Under the pieces are notes generated by a model. It was not told the DNA's origin. It was given only the letters and a program-made list of their open reading frames with translations, and did no database searches. A stretch of DNA of 64,000 nt from Streptomyces sp. T12. Lineage in GTDB: Bacteria > Actinomycetota > Actinomycetes > Streptomycetales > Streptomycetaceae. Shown one piece after another: positions 52,354-60,795 of this stretch. The stretch is from contig NZ_CP117866.1 of assembly GCF_028736035.1 (NCBI RefSeq), positions 5,084,001-5,148,000 on the forward strand, read 5' to 3'. Both the position numbers and the translations under genes were made by a program. Position 1 is the stretch's first letter. Every line of letters begins with the position of its first letter.

Positions 52354-53694
52354 ATGCCCGACGCCGACCGGCCGCAGGAACTGCCTGCCAGGCTGCTCAC
52401 CGATCCGGAGATGATCAATGCGTGCCGGGTACGGGACTTCGCCAGGGTCTTCCGGCTGGTGAAGACCAAGGCGGACATCTACCCGTCGATGATCGCCAGA
52501 CGCTGTGAGCTGACCCCCAGCCGTGTCGGCGAAGTGATTGCAGGCCGACGCCAGTTGCAGCACATGGACGTGGTCGAGCGCATCGCGGACGGCTTGCGGA
52601 TCCCGGGGCACATGCTTGGGCTGGCCCGTCGATCGTGGGAGACGCCTCAGGCCCTCGTCGTGACCGAGCGCGAGGCGCCAGAAGTACCAGAGCCCGAGCA
52701 GCAGACAACCGCGTCTCTGCCAGGACCCGATGTAGACAGCATCTTGGCGCTGGCCACACGAACGAGCCTCAATGCAGCCACACTTGAAGCTTTCCGCTCT
52801 TCCATTGAGGACTACTGGCGACGGGACAACCAGCACGGCGGCGAGGCGCTGAGGCCGGCCATCGTCGGCCAGCTCCGCCACGTCGTTGGACTCCTGAAGG
52901 AGCACCGGCCCCCGTCCATCCAGAACGGCCTGTACGGAATCGCGGCCGAACTGGCACGCCTCACCGGCTGGACCTACTTCGACGCCCGCCAGTACAACCA
53001 GGCCCGCGCGTACTTCACCGAGGCCCTGCAACTGGCCAAGGGAATCGATGACCGGCAGTTCATGGCCAACGTGCTGGCCTGCATGAGCTTGCAGGCGACC
53101 TACCAGGACAAGCCCGCGGATTCGCTGGCACTTGTGACGGCCGCCCAGGACCAGGCCCGCTCAGACCTAGGCACCACCCCACGCGTCCTGTCCATGCTGT
53201 CCATGCGCGAAGCCTTCGCTCATGCCACCCTCGGCAACCGGGACTCCACCCACCGGGCGATCGGAGAAGCCCACCGTCATTACGAGCAGATCCAGGCCAG
53301 CGACCCCGACCCGTCATGGGTGACCTACTTCGATGAGCCGAAGCTCATCGTGGACACAGGCATCGCGCACGGCCGACTCGGCGAAGCAGCCACCGCCGAG
53401 CCCTTGATCGCGGACGCCTTGCGGCGCGAAGACCACGCCAACCAGCGCGGCCGTGCGTTTCACTCGTTCTGGCTGGCGCGTACGCAGTTGGATCAGGGCA
53501 AGCTCGACCAGGCATGCCACACCGCCACACGAGCACTTGAACCCGCATCAGCGGTGGCCTCCGAGCGAGTGTCAGGCCATCTCAGGGAGTTCTACGGCCA
53601 GTTGGCCCCGTACAGGCAAGAACCCGTAGCCCTGGCCTTCGAGGCGACGCTACGGGAACTCCTACCACCGGTCAGCGGATCGATTCATCCATGA
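52354..53694 (+). CDS. XRE-type HTH and TPR-repeat regulator
   Basis: 446 residues. Residues 20-80 form a Cro/CI-like HTH: FRLVKTKADIYPSMIARRCE and SRVGEVIAGRRQLQHMDVV. From about 190 on it is helical TPR-like, for example YNQARAYFTEALQLAKGI and LARTQLDQGKLDQACHTAT. This is the NsdA-like regulator design, in which TPRs sense a ligand or partner. The ATG at 52354 follows GTGGGGAG. The longer frame upstream crosses the operator and is not coding-like. Its last 23 bases overlap the convergent NUDIX gene. Confidence 0.87.
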   Translation: MPDADRPQELPARLLTDPEMINACRVRDFARVFRLVKTKADIYPSMIARRCELTPSRVGEVIAGRRQLQHMDVVERIADGLRIPGHMLGLARRSWETPQALVVTEREAPEVPEPEQQTTASLPGPDVDSILALATRTSLNAATLEAFRSSIEDYWRRDNQHGGEALRPAIVGQLRHVVGLLKEHRPPSIQNGLYGIAAELARLTGWTYFDARQYNQARAYFTEALQLAKGIDDRQFMANVLACMSLQATYQDKPADSLALVTAAQDQARSDLGTTPRVLSMLSMREAFAHATLGNRDSTHRAIGEAHRHYEQIQASDPDPSWVTYFDEPKLIVDTGIAHGRLGEAATAEPLIADALRREDHANQRGRAFHSFWLARTQLDQGKLDQACHTATRALEPASAVASERVSGHLREFYGQLAPYRQEPVALAFEATLRELLPPVSGSIHP

Positions 53695-54205
53695 GCAGGT
53701 ACAGGAGACCGACCAATGATCCGCTGCTCACGACCTCACGGCGGTCGATCATCCCCCGCACCTCGCTGAGAGGGATCCACTCGATGCGGTCGGACTCGTT
53801 CTTCTCCGTGGGCGGCCCCGCGTAGGTCGCGCCATCCACGCGGAAAACGTGGTGCTGCGAGTCGGTGATGCCGTTGGCCGGCTCGCCGTAGATCAGGGGC
53901 TTGATGGGGCCGGGCCGCCAGCCCGTCTCTTCGAGGACTTCGCGGGCAACCGCCTGTTCCGGGGTCTCGCCCTCCTCGATCAGCCCCATGGGCAGCTCCC
54001 AGGCCCACGAGTCGGTGATGAAGCGGTGCCGCCACATCATCAGCACTTCCTGGCGATCGTTCACCACGGCGGCCACGGCCAGGTGCCGGAGGCGAACGAC
54101 GTGGTACTCCCACCTGCGCCCGTCAGGTTGCTGGACGTCAACCAGACACAGGTTCACCCACTTGTTGGTGTAGATCTGTCGCTCACCGTGGGTCTTCCAC
54201 TCCAT
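53672..54205 (-). CDS. NUDIX hydrolase
   Basis: 177 residues. Full NUDIX box GLIEEGETPEQAVAREVLEE plus TGW (about residues 74-96), with all catalytic Glu present. N-terminal ERQIYTNKWVNLCLVDVQQP resembles ADP-ribose or sugar-nucleotide pyrophosphatases (NudF-like). Substrate not determined. Overlaps the 3' end of the convergent TPR regulator by 23 bases. Confidence 0.93.
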   Translation of the reverse strand: MEWKTHGERQIYTNKWVNLCLVDVQQPDGRRWEYHVVRLRHLAVAAVVNDRQEVLMMWRHRFITDSWAWELPMGLIEEGETPEQAVAREVLEETGWRPGPIKPLIYGEPANGITDSQHHVFRVDGATYAGPPTEKNESDRIEWIPLSEVRGMIDRREVVSSGSLVGLLYLLMDESIR

Positions 54206-54463
54206 ACCTGCGGCCCCTCTCGATCGGTCTCCAGGATCTCAGACCGACGGAGCGACGAACACAGGTTGGGTCTTTTCACGTCAGCCTGACGAGATGGCCT
54301 TACCGTACTACTCCGAATGACGGCACCGACGGCACACAACGACCGACAATCACGAGCGTCAGCGATCAGTCCGGAGGAAGGCGGACCCCCGCCAGGCAAG
54401 CTGCCCGATCCGTGCTGAAGACGCTAGAGAGGTGGTTGTCGTTGAGTGAGGGGATGAGAAGAC
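54206..54463. other. Intergenic region with partial repeat R2
   Basis: It contains 54315-54412, a copy of the R1/R3 repeat, truncated at GATCC before the tRNA-like part. A GAGGGG site precedes the nitroreductase GTG. No gene seen. Confidence 0.55.
54315..54412 (+). repeat. Island repeat R2 (truncated)
   Basis: Shares GACGGCACACAACGACCG, CACGAGCGTCAGCGA, GGAAGGCGGAC and AAGCTGCCCGATCC with R1 and R3. It diverges right where the tRNA-like anticodon arm would begin. Confidence 0.65.
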
Positions 54464-55129
54464 GTGGATGTGTATGAAGCCGTGGACAGCCGCCGGGCCG
54501 TACGGGCGTTCAGCGATGAGCCGGTATCCAAAGAGCTACTCGAACGTGTGCTGGCCGCAGCGACGCGGGCCCCGTCGAGCGGGAACCTCCAGCCGTGGCA
54601 TGTGTATGTCGTGACCGGCGAGCCCTTGGCCGAACTGAAGAGGCGTGCGACGGCCAGGGCACTGAGGGGAGACCCGGGTGATGAGCGGGAGTATCCGATG
54701 TATCCGGCCGAACTGACCTCGCCGTATCTGGACCGTTTTTCCGCCGCAGCCGCCCAGCGGTACAAGGCACTGGGAATCGAGCGCGACGACCCCGACAGGC
54801 CCACGAAGATCGCCGCCTTGAACTCGGAGGCGTTCGGGGCGCCCGTCGTGCTGTTCTGCTACCTCGACCGGACGATGGGGCCCGGACAGTGGGGGGATGC
54901 GGGGATGTACTTGCAGACGGTCATGCTGTTGCTGAGGGCGGAAGGGTTGCACAGCTGTCCCCAGGTGATGTGGACGATGTACCGCAAGACCGTCAGCCAG
55001 ATAGTCGGAGCTGATGACGGGCTCGCACTGTTCTGCGGTCTAGCGGTGGGATTCGAGAAGGAAGGCGTGCCACGGCTGCGTACCGGGCGGGCGGACATGA
55101 CGGAGACAGTGAGCTTCATCGGAGTGTGA
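54464..55129 (+). CDS. Nitroreductase family flavoprotein
   Basis: 221 residues. N-terminal EAVDSRRAVRAFSDEPVSKE and ATRAPSSGNLQPWHVYVVTG are the classic FMN-binding nitroreductase motifs. Later MGPGQWGDAGMYLQTVMLLL and the terminal FCGLAVGFEKE agree. Such enzymes reduce nitro compounds, quinones or act in flavin-dependent metabolism with NAD(P)H; the substrate is unknown. GTG start. Flanked by R2 and R3, as a single-gene island segment. Confidence 0.93.
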   Translation: MDVYEAVDSRRAVRAFSDEPVSKELLERVLAAATRAPSSGNLQPWHVYVVTGEPLAELKRRATARALRGDPGDEREYPMYPAELTSPYLDRFSAAAAQRYKALGIERDDPDRPTKIAALNSEAFGAPVVLFCYLDRTMGPGQWGDAGMYLQTVMLLLRAEGLHSCPQVMWTMYRKTVSQIVGADDGLALFCGLAVGFEKEGVPRLRTGRADMTETVSFIGV

Positions 55130-55189
55130 CCGCTAAGCGGTCAACAGAGCTGTCTGGGCACTCGTGCGCCAGGCCCCAGGGGCAGGACA

Positions 55190-55337
55190 ATGACGGCAAC
55201 GTTGACGGCAACGACGGCACACAGAGACCGACGATCACGGCCGTCAGCGATCACCCCTGATGAGGGCGAGGCCCCAGCGCAACGCGCTGCCCGATCCTAC
55301 GGATCAGAAGGTTGCAGGTTCGAATCCCACCGAGTGC
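55190..55337 (+). repeat. Island repeat R3 with tRNA-Arg-like 3' half
   Basis: Same upstream words as R1, then GATCCTACGGATCAGAAGG, GCAGGTTCGAATCCCAC and CGAGTGCA. The anticodon loop CTACGGA would be ACG (Arg). The T stem differs at two bases from R1. The 5' half of the tRNA is missing. Confidence 0.65.
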
Positions 55338-55348
55338 ACAGAGTCGAG

Positions 55349-55370
55349 AGCCCCGGTGATCACCGGGGCT
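55349..55370. terminator. Perfect palindrome after tRNA-like R3
   Basis: AGCCCCGGTGATCACCGGGGCT, a complete inverted repeat right after the tRNA-like 3' end, equivalent in place to the terminator after R1. Confidence 0.6.
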
Positions 55371-55391
55371 GTCGCATTGCGTTGGCGCCTG

Positions 55392-55673
55392 CTAGTTCAG
55401 ACGGCCCAAGCGCCGACCGCGGCTTTCGGCGATCCGGAGGGCGTCATGGAGGGCCTCGGTCAGGCGCTCGGCGAGGAAGCGGAGTTCGCCGGGCGGGGTG
55501 TCCGGGAGCATGTCATGGGCGTGGGCGAGGAGTTCGCCGCCCATGCCGAGTTGGATGGACTCGGTGGCATCGGCCAGACGGGACACCGGTCCGCCGTGGT
55601 CATCGGTGATGAGGTAACACGCCTTGCCTTCAGGGCCGGCCCAGGGGAGCAGGCGCGGCGATTCCGCTGCCAT
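55392..55673 (-). CDS. Conserved Streptomyces protein of unknown function
   Basis: 93 residues with GKACYLITDDHGGPVSRLAD and GELRFLAERLTEALHDALRI; a short alpha/beta protein seen in Streptomyces islands, function unknown. Its start overlaps the stop of the upstream gene (TGATG). Confidence 0.7.
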   Translation of the reverse strand: MAAESPRLLPWAGPEGKACYLITDDHGGPVSRLADATESIQLGMGGELLAHAHDMLPDTPPGELRFLAERLTEALHDALRIAESRGRRLGRLN

Positions 55674-55981
55674 CAGGCGACCTCCAGCCCATGGATCCAG
55701 TACGGGCCGGGCATGTCCTGCCCCAGGGCGGCGAGGGCGAGCTCGCGGCGCCGCTGACGTTGCTCGTGGGCTGTGAGGTACGGGCGTACGGAGCGGGTTG
55801 CCGTGGCGTCGAGCGGAGTGTCCAGGCCGTAGGGGCTGCGGTGGGCCGGGAGGGGCATGACGCGAGGCCGCGGTGGGGCGACAAGGGCGAGGTGGGGCGG
55901 TCGGGCGGGCCTGCGATGCGCGCCGCGTGGCTTGAGCAGCAGTGCCACCCAGGCGGCCAGGCGGTGGATAAGGTCGGTCAT
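55673..55981 (-). CDS. Hypothetical protein
   Basis: 102 residues. N-terminal hydrophobic helix LIHRLAAWVALLL, then a basic, Pro-rich middle and a helical end with YLTAHEQRQRRRELALAALG. Start ATG at 55981 behind GGAG. Translationally coupled to the next gene. Function unknown. Confidence 0.65.
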   Translation of the reverse strand: MTDLIHRLAAWVALLLKPRGAHRRPARPPHLALVAPPRPRVMPLPAHRSPYGLDTPLDATATRSVRPYLTAHEQRQRRRELALAALGQDMPGPYWIHGLEVA

Positions 55982-56136
55982 GTCATCAGCTCCGAGTTCG
56001 CTGGTGGCCGTGCCCCGGGGCGGCTGCAACCGTCGCCGGGGCTTCTTGGAAGAGAACCCTACTATGGTCTACTGCGGTATGAGCGGTTAACTGTGAATCG
56101 CGCCGGGTGCCACCGTCTGCGCATGGTGGTGCGGTG

Positions 56137-56394
56137 ATGGAATTCGCTCCCGACATCCCCCGTTGGCGCCAGGTAGCTGAGGTGATCCGCCGCCGCATCA
56201 AGGACGGCACTTACCCGCCGCGTACGCGTATCCCGTCCGTCGTCGAGATCACGGCGGAGTTCGGCATCGCTGCTGTGACTGCACAGAAGGTCCACAAAGG
56301 CCTGCGAGAAGAAGGACTCATCTACACCGAGCCCGGCCTCGGCTCGTTCGTCACCGAGCGACCTGAGAAGTCCGCCGCCGCAGAGGACGCGTAG
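56137..56394 (+). CDS. Minimal GntR-family regulator
   Basis: 85 residues, essentially just the winged HTH: RWRQVAEVIRRRIKDGTYPP and AAVTAQKVHKGLREEG. No effector domain remains, typical of short GntR proteins in Streptomyces integrative elements. GTG at 56134 is an alternative start. Upstream 56060-56090 is AT-rich with ACTATGGTCTACTGCGGTAT, a probable promoter/operator. Convergent with the XRE gene. Confidence 0.85.
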   Translation: MEFAPDIPRWRQVAEVIRRRIKDGTYPPRTRIPSVVEITAEFGIAAVTAQKVHKGLREEGLIYTEPGLGSFVTERPEKSAAAEDA

Positions 56395-56406
56395 ACGACG
56401 GGGGCG

Positions 56407-57258
56407 TCAGCGCTGGTTCAGTGCGCGCCGGGCAGCGGTGATCACGTTATGGGCGTCGGCCCCGTACACCGCGGACTCCCGGAGCGCTGTCCATACCTTC
56501 CTGTACAACGCGACATTGTCGTCGTCGTCCAGCCACAGCTCCGCGTGCCAGTCTTCCGCGACGACCAGGCGGTCATCGAGAACCCAGAAGCCGTTGGCGG
56601 GGACGATCTTCACCGGGGAGGCGAACGGGATGATGCCGAGTTCGACCGTGTCCATACCGATCATGCCGGTGAGCCGGTCGAGCTGGGCGGCGAGTACCGA
56701 GGGCGGACAGATCAGTGAACGCAGCGCGGCCTCCCACATGAGCACGTGGAGTTTGCGGCCGGACCGGTACAGCCACTCCTGGCGCTGCACCCGGGCCCGC
56801 ACGGCGTCCTCGATGTCGCCGGCCGAGCCGAGCAACTCCGCATAGCGCCCGATGACGTGGCGGGCGTACTCCGGTGTCTGCATCAGGCCGACGACCACTG
56901 CCTCTTCCCATACCCATATCTCCGCGGAGCGCTCGATCTCGTTGCTGAGGCTTTCGTGAAGGGGCTTGAAGCCGTTCGCCAGGGCCCGGCGCCACGACCT
57001 GATGTGGGACTCGAATCCGGCTAGGCGCGCGGCGAGTTCGGGATACGCGTCCGGCTGCTCGGTCGCGTCAGCCCATGCCCGGAGATCCTCGGGGGTGGCC
57101 GTCTGCCTGCCGTTCTCCAGCTTGCTGACCTTGGAGCCCTGCCAGCCGAGCCGCTGTGCGAGTTGCTGACCGGTGAGCCGGCCGCCAGGGCACGAAAAGC
57201 GGAGTTCGCGAAGCCGCGCCCCCAACGCCTCCCGTGCCTGCTGGTAGTCAGTACTCAC
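56407..57258 (-). CDS. XRE-family regulator with DUF5753-like domain
   Basis: 283 residues. XRE HTH at 5-65: ALGARLRELRFSCPGGRLTG and LAQRLGWQGSKVSKLENG. The C-terminal ~180 residues have QTPEYARHVIGRY and VLMWEAALRS, the DUF5753 type of Scr1-like regulators that pair with small DUF397/DUF6879 proteins. 12 bases downstream of its partner gene. Such pairs are numerous in Streptomyces; a toxin-antitoxin-like or developmental role has been proposed. Confidence 0.93.
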   Translation of the reverse strand: MSTDYQQAREALGARLRELRFSCPGGRLTGQQLAQRLGWQGSKVSKLENGRQTATPEDLRAWADATEQPDAYPELAARLAGFESHIRSWRRALANGFKPLHESLSNEIERSAEIWVWEEAVVVGLMQTPEYARHVIGRYAELLGSAGDIEDAVRARVQRQEWLYRSGRKLHVLMWEAALRSLICPPSVLAAQLDRLTGMIGMDTVELGIIPFASPVKIVPANGFWVLDDRLVVAEDWHAELWLDDDDNVALYRKVWTALRESAVYGADAHNVITAARRALNQR

Positions 57259-57270
57259 CGGTCACACGCG

Positions 57271-58023
57271 CTACTCGGTCGCGGCTACCTGCGCGGCGAA
57301 CCTGTCGTACCCCACGGCGTGGTGCATGGCCGCGTCGCGCACCATGGAGTACCGCACGACCTCCGCAGGCTCCGTGATCAGCTCGACGTTCAGCAGGTTG
57401 TCGCCGTCGTCGAAGCGGAGCAGGGCGACCAGACGCGAGTCGAAGAGCCAGAAGTCCTCGGCGGGCAGACCGGCTCGGTCCGCCTCCTCTCGCCAGAGGT
57501 AGCGGATGTCCTCTCCGACGGAGGCGTTGTGCCTGGAGTAGTCGAGCAGGAACAGCTGTTCCGTGGTGGGCGGCTTGTCGGCGATGCGGACGCGGCCGAT
57601 GGTCTTGCCTGCATCGGTCTGGCGGCGGATGTTCGTGAACCAGGGCTCGCTGGGGTCCCAGGTCGACGATCCGGTGGCCAGGAAAGCCTGATAGTCGGGG
57701 TCCTGACGGTCTGACGCGTAACCGCGCCGCGTCTCCAAGCGCCAGGCGGTGTGCTCGAAGGTTTCGAAGAGGCCCAGGAAGGTGTCTCGGTCGACCAGCT
57801 CCGGCACCCGCTCCATCTCCTTCGGTCCCCAGTTCACGAGTAGTTCCCGCGGCACGACCACCGCGGCCTCTCGCTGCCCGAAGTGCCGGAGCTGCGCGAT
57901 GTCCTCGGGGTCGGTGACCGGCGTGCCCTGAACGACGATCTCGCCGGTGTTGACGTCCGTGTGCAGTGCAGGACAGCCATCGACCTTGCTGTCCGTGCCG
58001 GTGAAGAGTAGCTGACGCGCCAT
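57271..58023 (-). CDS. DUF6879-type partner of the XRE regulator
   Basis: 250 residues. The N-terminal ~75 (TDVNTGEIVVQGTPVTDPED) resemble a DUF397-like tail, then a DUF6879-type domain: LFETFEHTAWRLETRRGY, ATGSSTWDPSEPWFTNIRR, LWLFDSRLV-like and EVVRYSMVRDAAMHHAVGY. ATG at 58023 follows GGAAAGGAC. First gene of the XRE pair. Possible toxin or effector of the module. Confidence 0.82.
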   Translation of the reverse strand: MARQLLFTGTDSKVDGCPALHTDVNTGEIVVQGTPVTDPEDIAQLRHFGQREAAVVVPRELLVNWGPKEMERVPELVDRDTFLGLFETFEHTAWRLETRRGYASDRQDPDYQAFLATGSSTWDPSEPWFTNIRRQTDAGKTIGRVRIADKPPTTEQLFLLDYSRHNASVGEDIRYLWREEADRAGLPAEDFWLFDSRLVALLRFDDGDNLLNVELITEPAEVVRYSMVRDAAMHHAVGYDRFAAQVAATE

Positions 58024-58197
58024 GAACGCTGTCCTTTCCCGGGGGCGTTGATCCAATCAGCATGGACAGGGGCCCAGCCCGGCGCTACGGAGTGAGGCGG
58101 GGCACAGAAGAAATCACCAGCAATCCGAGTAGCTCGACGAGCAAATTTGAGAAAGAAGCATAGTGCCTGCCAACTTCCCGCTCTTAGCGTCCTGTTC

Positions 58198-58440
58198 ATG
58201 GATCGGACGGAACTGCGAGACAGCGACCCGGCCCCGGCAGAGAACGGCGCCCTGGTCGTCGACACGAAGACAAACAAGATCGGCTACGCCATGGGGAACG
58301 AAGGCCCCCACGTCCAGCTCCGGCCCCCCGGCGGCGGACGCGAGTGGGATGCGGCCCCCAACGAAGTCCGACACGCCACGGACACCGAAGTGCTCCGTGC
58401 ACGGGTGACCGAGCTGAACCGGGCGGGACGACTCGGATGA
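58198..58440 (+). CDS. Small conserved Streptomyces protein, family member B
   Basis: 80 residues, same family as the protein at 51999-52241. GYAMGNEGPHVQLRPPGGGR and EWDAAPNEVRHATDTEVLRA. ATG at 58198. Its stop overlaps the next start (ATGA). Confidence 0.78.
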   Translation: MDRTELRDSDPAPAENGALVVDTKTNKIGYAMGNEGPHVQLRPPGGGREWDAAPNEVRHATDTEVLRARVTELNRAGRLG

Positions 58441-58658
58441 CGGCGCCCACCGAGACACTCCCCCTGTCCGCCGAGTGCGCGCTCGCCGTTCAGCCCGGCT
58501 ACAAGGACCTGCACCGCGAGTGCCGCCAGCTCAAGGACATTCCGCTGCCCCACGCCGTCGGCATCTGGCTCGTCCGCCGTTGCGGCTGCCCCCACCACGC
58601 TGGCAACCGCCGACGATCTGCGCCCGCCCCGACGCCCACCAGCACATCGGCACACTGA
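58437..58658 (+). CDS. Small Cys/His-containing hypothetical protein
   Basis: 73 residues. CALAVQPGYKDLHREC and RRCGCPHHAGNRRRS give C/C/C/H/H positions that might bind metal. Coupled to the upstream gene. The family is unknown to me. Confidence 0.6.
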   Translation: MTAPTETLPLSAECALAVQPGYKDLHRECRQLKDIPLPHAVGIWLVRRCGCPHHAGNRRRSAPAPTPTSTSAH

Positions 58659-58788
58659 TCGTCCGCGCGGAGGTTTCGGCGAACACCACCTGATCCCGTC
58701 GTCACGGTCTGGTCGGTCCTCGCCGCTGCCCTCTGGGGGTGGGTGAGGCCGCGCCGAGTTCGCCTCGGCGCGGCGCCGACCCGTTTGC

Positions 58789-60795
58789 TCAGTCCCCGTG
58801 CGGCTCCCGCACCACCGCCGTCTCCCCCGCCGGAACGCTGACCGCCCCCGGCACCGGCTTGCCCGTCAGCAGTTCCGTGGCGTCCACCGCGACCGCGATA
58901 TGGGCGGGCCGGTCGGTGTGGTTGATGAGGAAGAGATAGTCGGCGTCCGAACCCCGCCGCAGGACCGCCTCGACGCCCTGCGGGGTCGTGCGGACCGGCT
59001 TTACGCCCGCCTCCGCACGGATGCGGTCCAGCAACCCCGCCAGGGTCGCCGCATCCGGCTGCGTGGCGAGGTACCAAGTGGTGCCCTCGCCAAGGGAGTT
59101 GCGCGTCACCGCCGGTCCGCCCGCCAGCGGACCGGTCGTGTACGACTCCACCGGCTCGGCGCCGGCCAGGCGCACCCGCTCCGACCACAGCGCCCCCGTA
59201 CCGCCACCACTGAGCCCCACGGACTCGCCGGGCAGCAGCGGGAACAGCTCGTCGGTCAGCACCCCCAGCGCCTCCCGGAACGCGCCCGGGTAACCGCCCA
59301 GCCGGACGTGACAGTTCTCGTCGACCGCACCACTGTGGAAGCCGACGGCCAGCGTGCCGCCCCGTTCCGCGAAGGCCGTCAAGTTGCTCGCGCCCTCGTC
59401 GTCCACCAGGTACAGCGAGGGGGCCAACACCACCCGGTACCCCGACAGATCCGCGTCCGGCCGTACGAAGTCCACCGCCACGCCCGACCGCCACAGCGGC
59501 TCGTACCAGGCGCGGACCAGGTCCTGGAAGCGCAGTTCGGCGCTCGGCTGGGAGGGGAGTTCCATGGCCCAGCGGGCGTTCCAGTCCCAGACGACGGCCA
59601 CTTCGGCCGTGCCGACGCTGCCGCGTACCTCGGCCAACGCCCGCAGGTCCGCGCCCAGTCGCACGACGTCACGCCAGATCTGGCTGTCGGTGCCCGCGTG
59701 CGGGAGCATCGCCGAGTGCCACTGCTCGGCGCCCGCCTTCGCCGCACGCCACTGGAAGTAGGCGATGCCGTCCGCGCCGCGGGCCACATGGGCCAGCGCG
59801 TTGCGCCGAAGCTCGCCAGGGCCCTTCGCCCTGTTCACCGGCTGCCAGTTCACCGCGCCCGTGGAGTGCTCCATCAGCAGCCACGGGCCGCCCGCGAGGG
59901 AGCGGACCAGATCGCCGCTGAGGGCGATGTCGATCTGCGACTCGGGGTCGGCGGACTGGAGGTAGTGGTCGTTGGAGACGACGTCCAGCTTCGGGGCCCA
60001 GCGCCAGTAGTCCAGCGCGTCGAAGTTGTACATCACCATGAAGTTGGTGGTGGCAGGGGTGGCCGGGGCCGCCTCCAGCAGGACCTCGCGCTCCGCCTCG
60101 TACAGCGACAGCAGCTCGTCACTGCAGAAGCGGCGCCAGTCCAGCTGGTGGGTGGGGTTCGGGACGGCGCCCGTGGGGCGGGGCGGGATGATTTCGTCCC
60201 AGGAGTAGTACCACTGGCTCCAGAAACGCGTTCCCCATGCCTCGTTCAGGGCTGCCAGATCGTCCGCGTACCTGCTACGCAGCCAACGCCGGAAGGCGGC
60301 CGCGCTCTCGTCGCAGTAACACTCCGCGTTGTGGCAGCCGTACTCGTTGTGGACGTGCCACATCGCCACGGCCGGGTGGTCCGCGTAACGGCGGGCGATC
60401 TCGCCCGCCATGCGCAGGGCCGCCTCGCGGTACGCCGGGCTGCTCGGGCAGAACGTCTGGCGGCTGCCGTACGACAGTCCGCGGCCGTCCTTGTCGACCG
60501 GCAGCGCCTCCGGGTGGGCCTTGAAGAACCACGCCGGGGGTGCCGCCGTCGGGGTCGCGAGGTCCGCCGCGATGCCGTTGTCGTGCAGCAGGCCGAGGAC
60601 GCGGTCCAGCAACGAGAAGTCGTACTCGCCCTCGGCCGGCTCCAGCAGCGCCCAGGAGAAGATGCCGACGCTGACCATGGTCACCCCGGCCTCGCGCATC
60701 AGGCGCATGTCCTCGGCCCAGACCTCCTCGGGCCACTGCTCGGGGTTGTAGTCGCCGCCGTAGGCGATGCCGGGGAGGGACAGTTCGCGCTTCAT
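58789..60795 (-). CDS. GH42-family beta-galactosidase
   Basis: 668 residues. MKRELSLPGIAYGGDYNPEQ opens the TIM barrel. The acid/base Glu is in MWHVHNEYG (near residue 152) and the nucleophile in LLMEHSTGAVNWQP (near 308). The metal-site Cys cluster CHNAECYCDE is present, as is the trimerisation domain with VLAPSLYLVDD. Hydrolyses beta-galactosides, probably oligosaccharides. ATG at 60795 overlaps the GH36 stop. Last gene of the galactoside operon. Confidence 0.96.
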   Translation of the reverse strand: MKRELSLPGIAYGGDYNPEQWPEEVWAEDMRLMREAGVTMVSVGIFSWALLEPAEGEYDFSLLDRVLGLLHDNGIAADLATPTAAPPAWFFKAHPEALPVDKDGRGLSYGSRQTFCPSSPAYREAALRMAGEIARRYADHPAVAMWHVHNEYGCHNAECYCDESAAAFRRWLRSRYADDLAALNEAWGTRFWSQWYYSWDEIIPPRPTGAVPNPTHQLDWRRFCSDELLSLYEAEREVLLEAAPATPATTNFMVMYNFDALDYWRWAPKLDVVSNDHYLQSADPESQIDIALSGDLVRSLAGGPWLLMEHSTGAVNWQPVNRAKGPGELRRNALAHVARGADGIAYFQWRAAKAGAEQWHSAMLPHAGTDSQIWRDVVRLGADLRALAEVRGSVGTAEVAVVWDWNARWAMELPSQPSAELRFQDLVRAWYEPLWRSGVAVDFVRPDADLSGYRVVLAPSLYLVDDEGASNLTAFAERGGTLAVGFHSGAVDENCHVRLGGYPGAFREALGVLTDELFPLLPGESVGLSGGGTGALWSERVRLAGAEPVESYTTGPLAGGPAVTRNSLGEGTTWYLATQPDAATLAGLLDRIRAEAGVKPVRTTPQGVEAVLRRGSDADYLFLINHTDRPAHIAVAVDATELLTGKPVPGAVSVPAGETAVVREPHGD

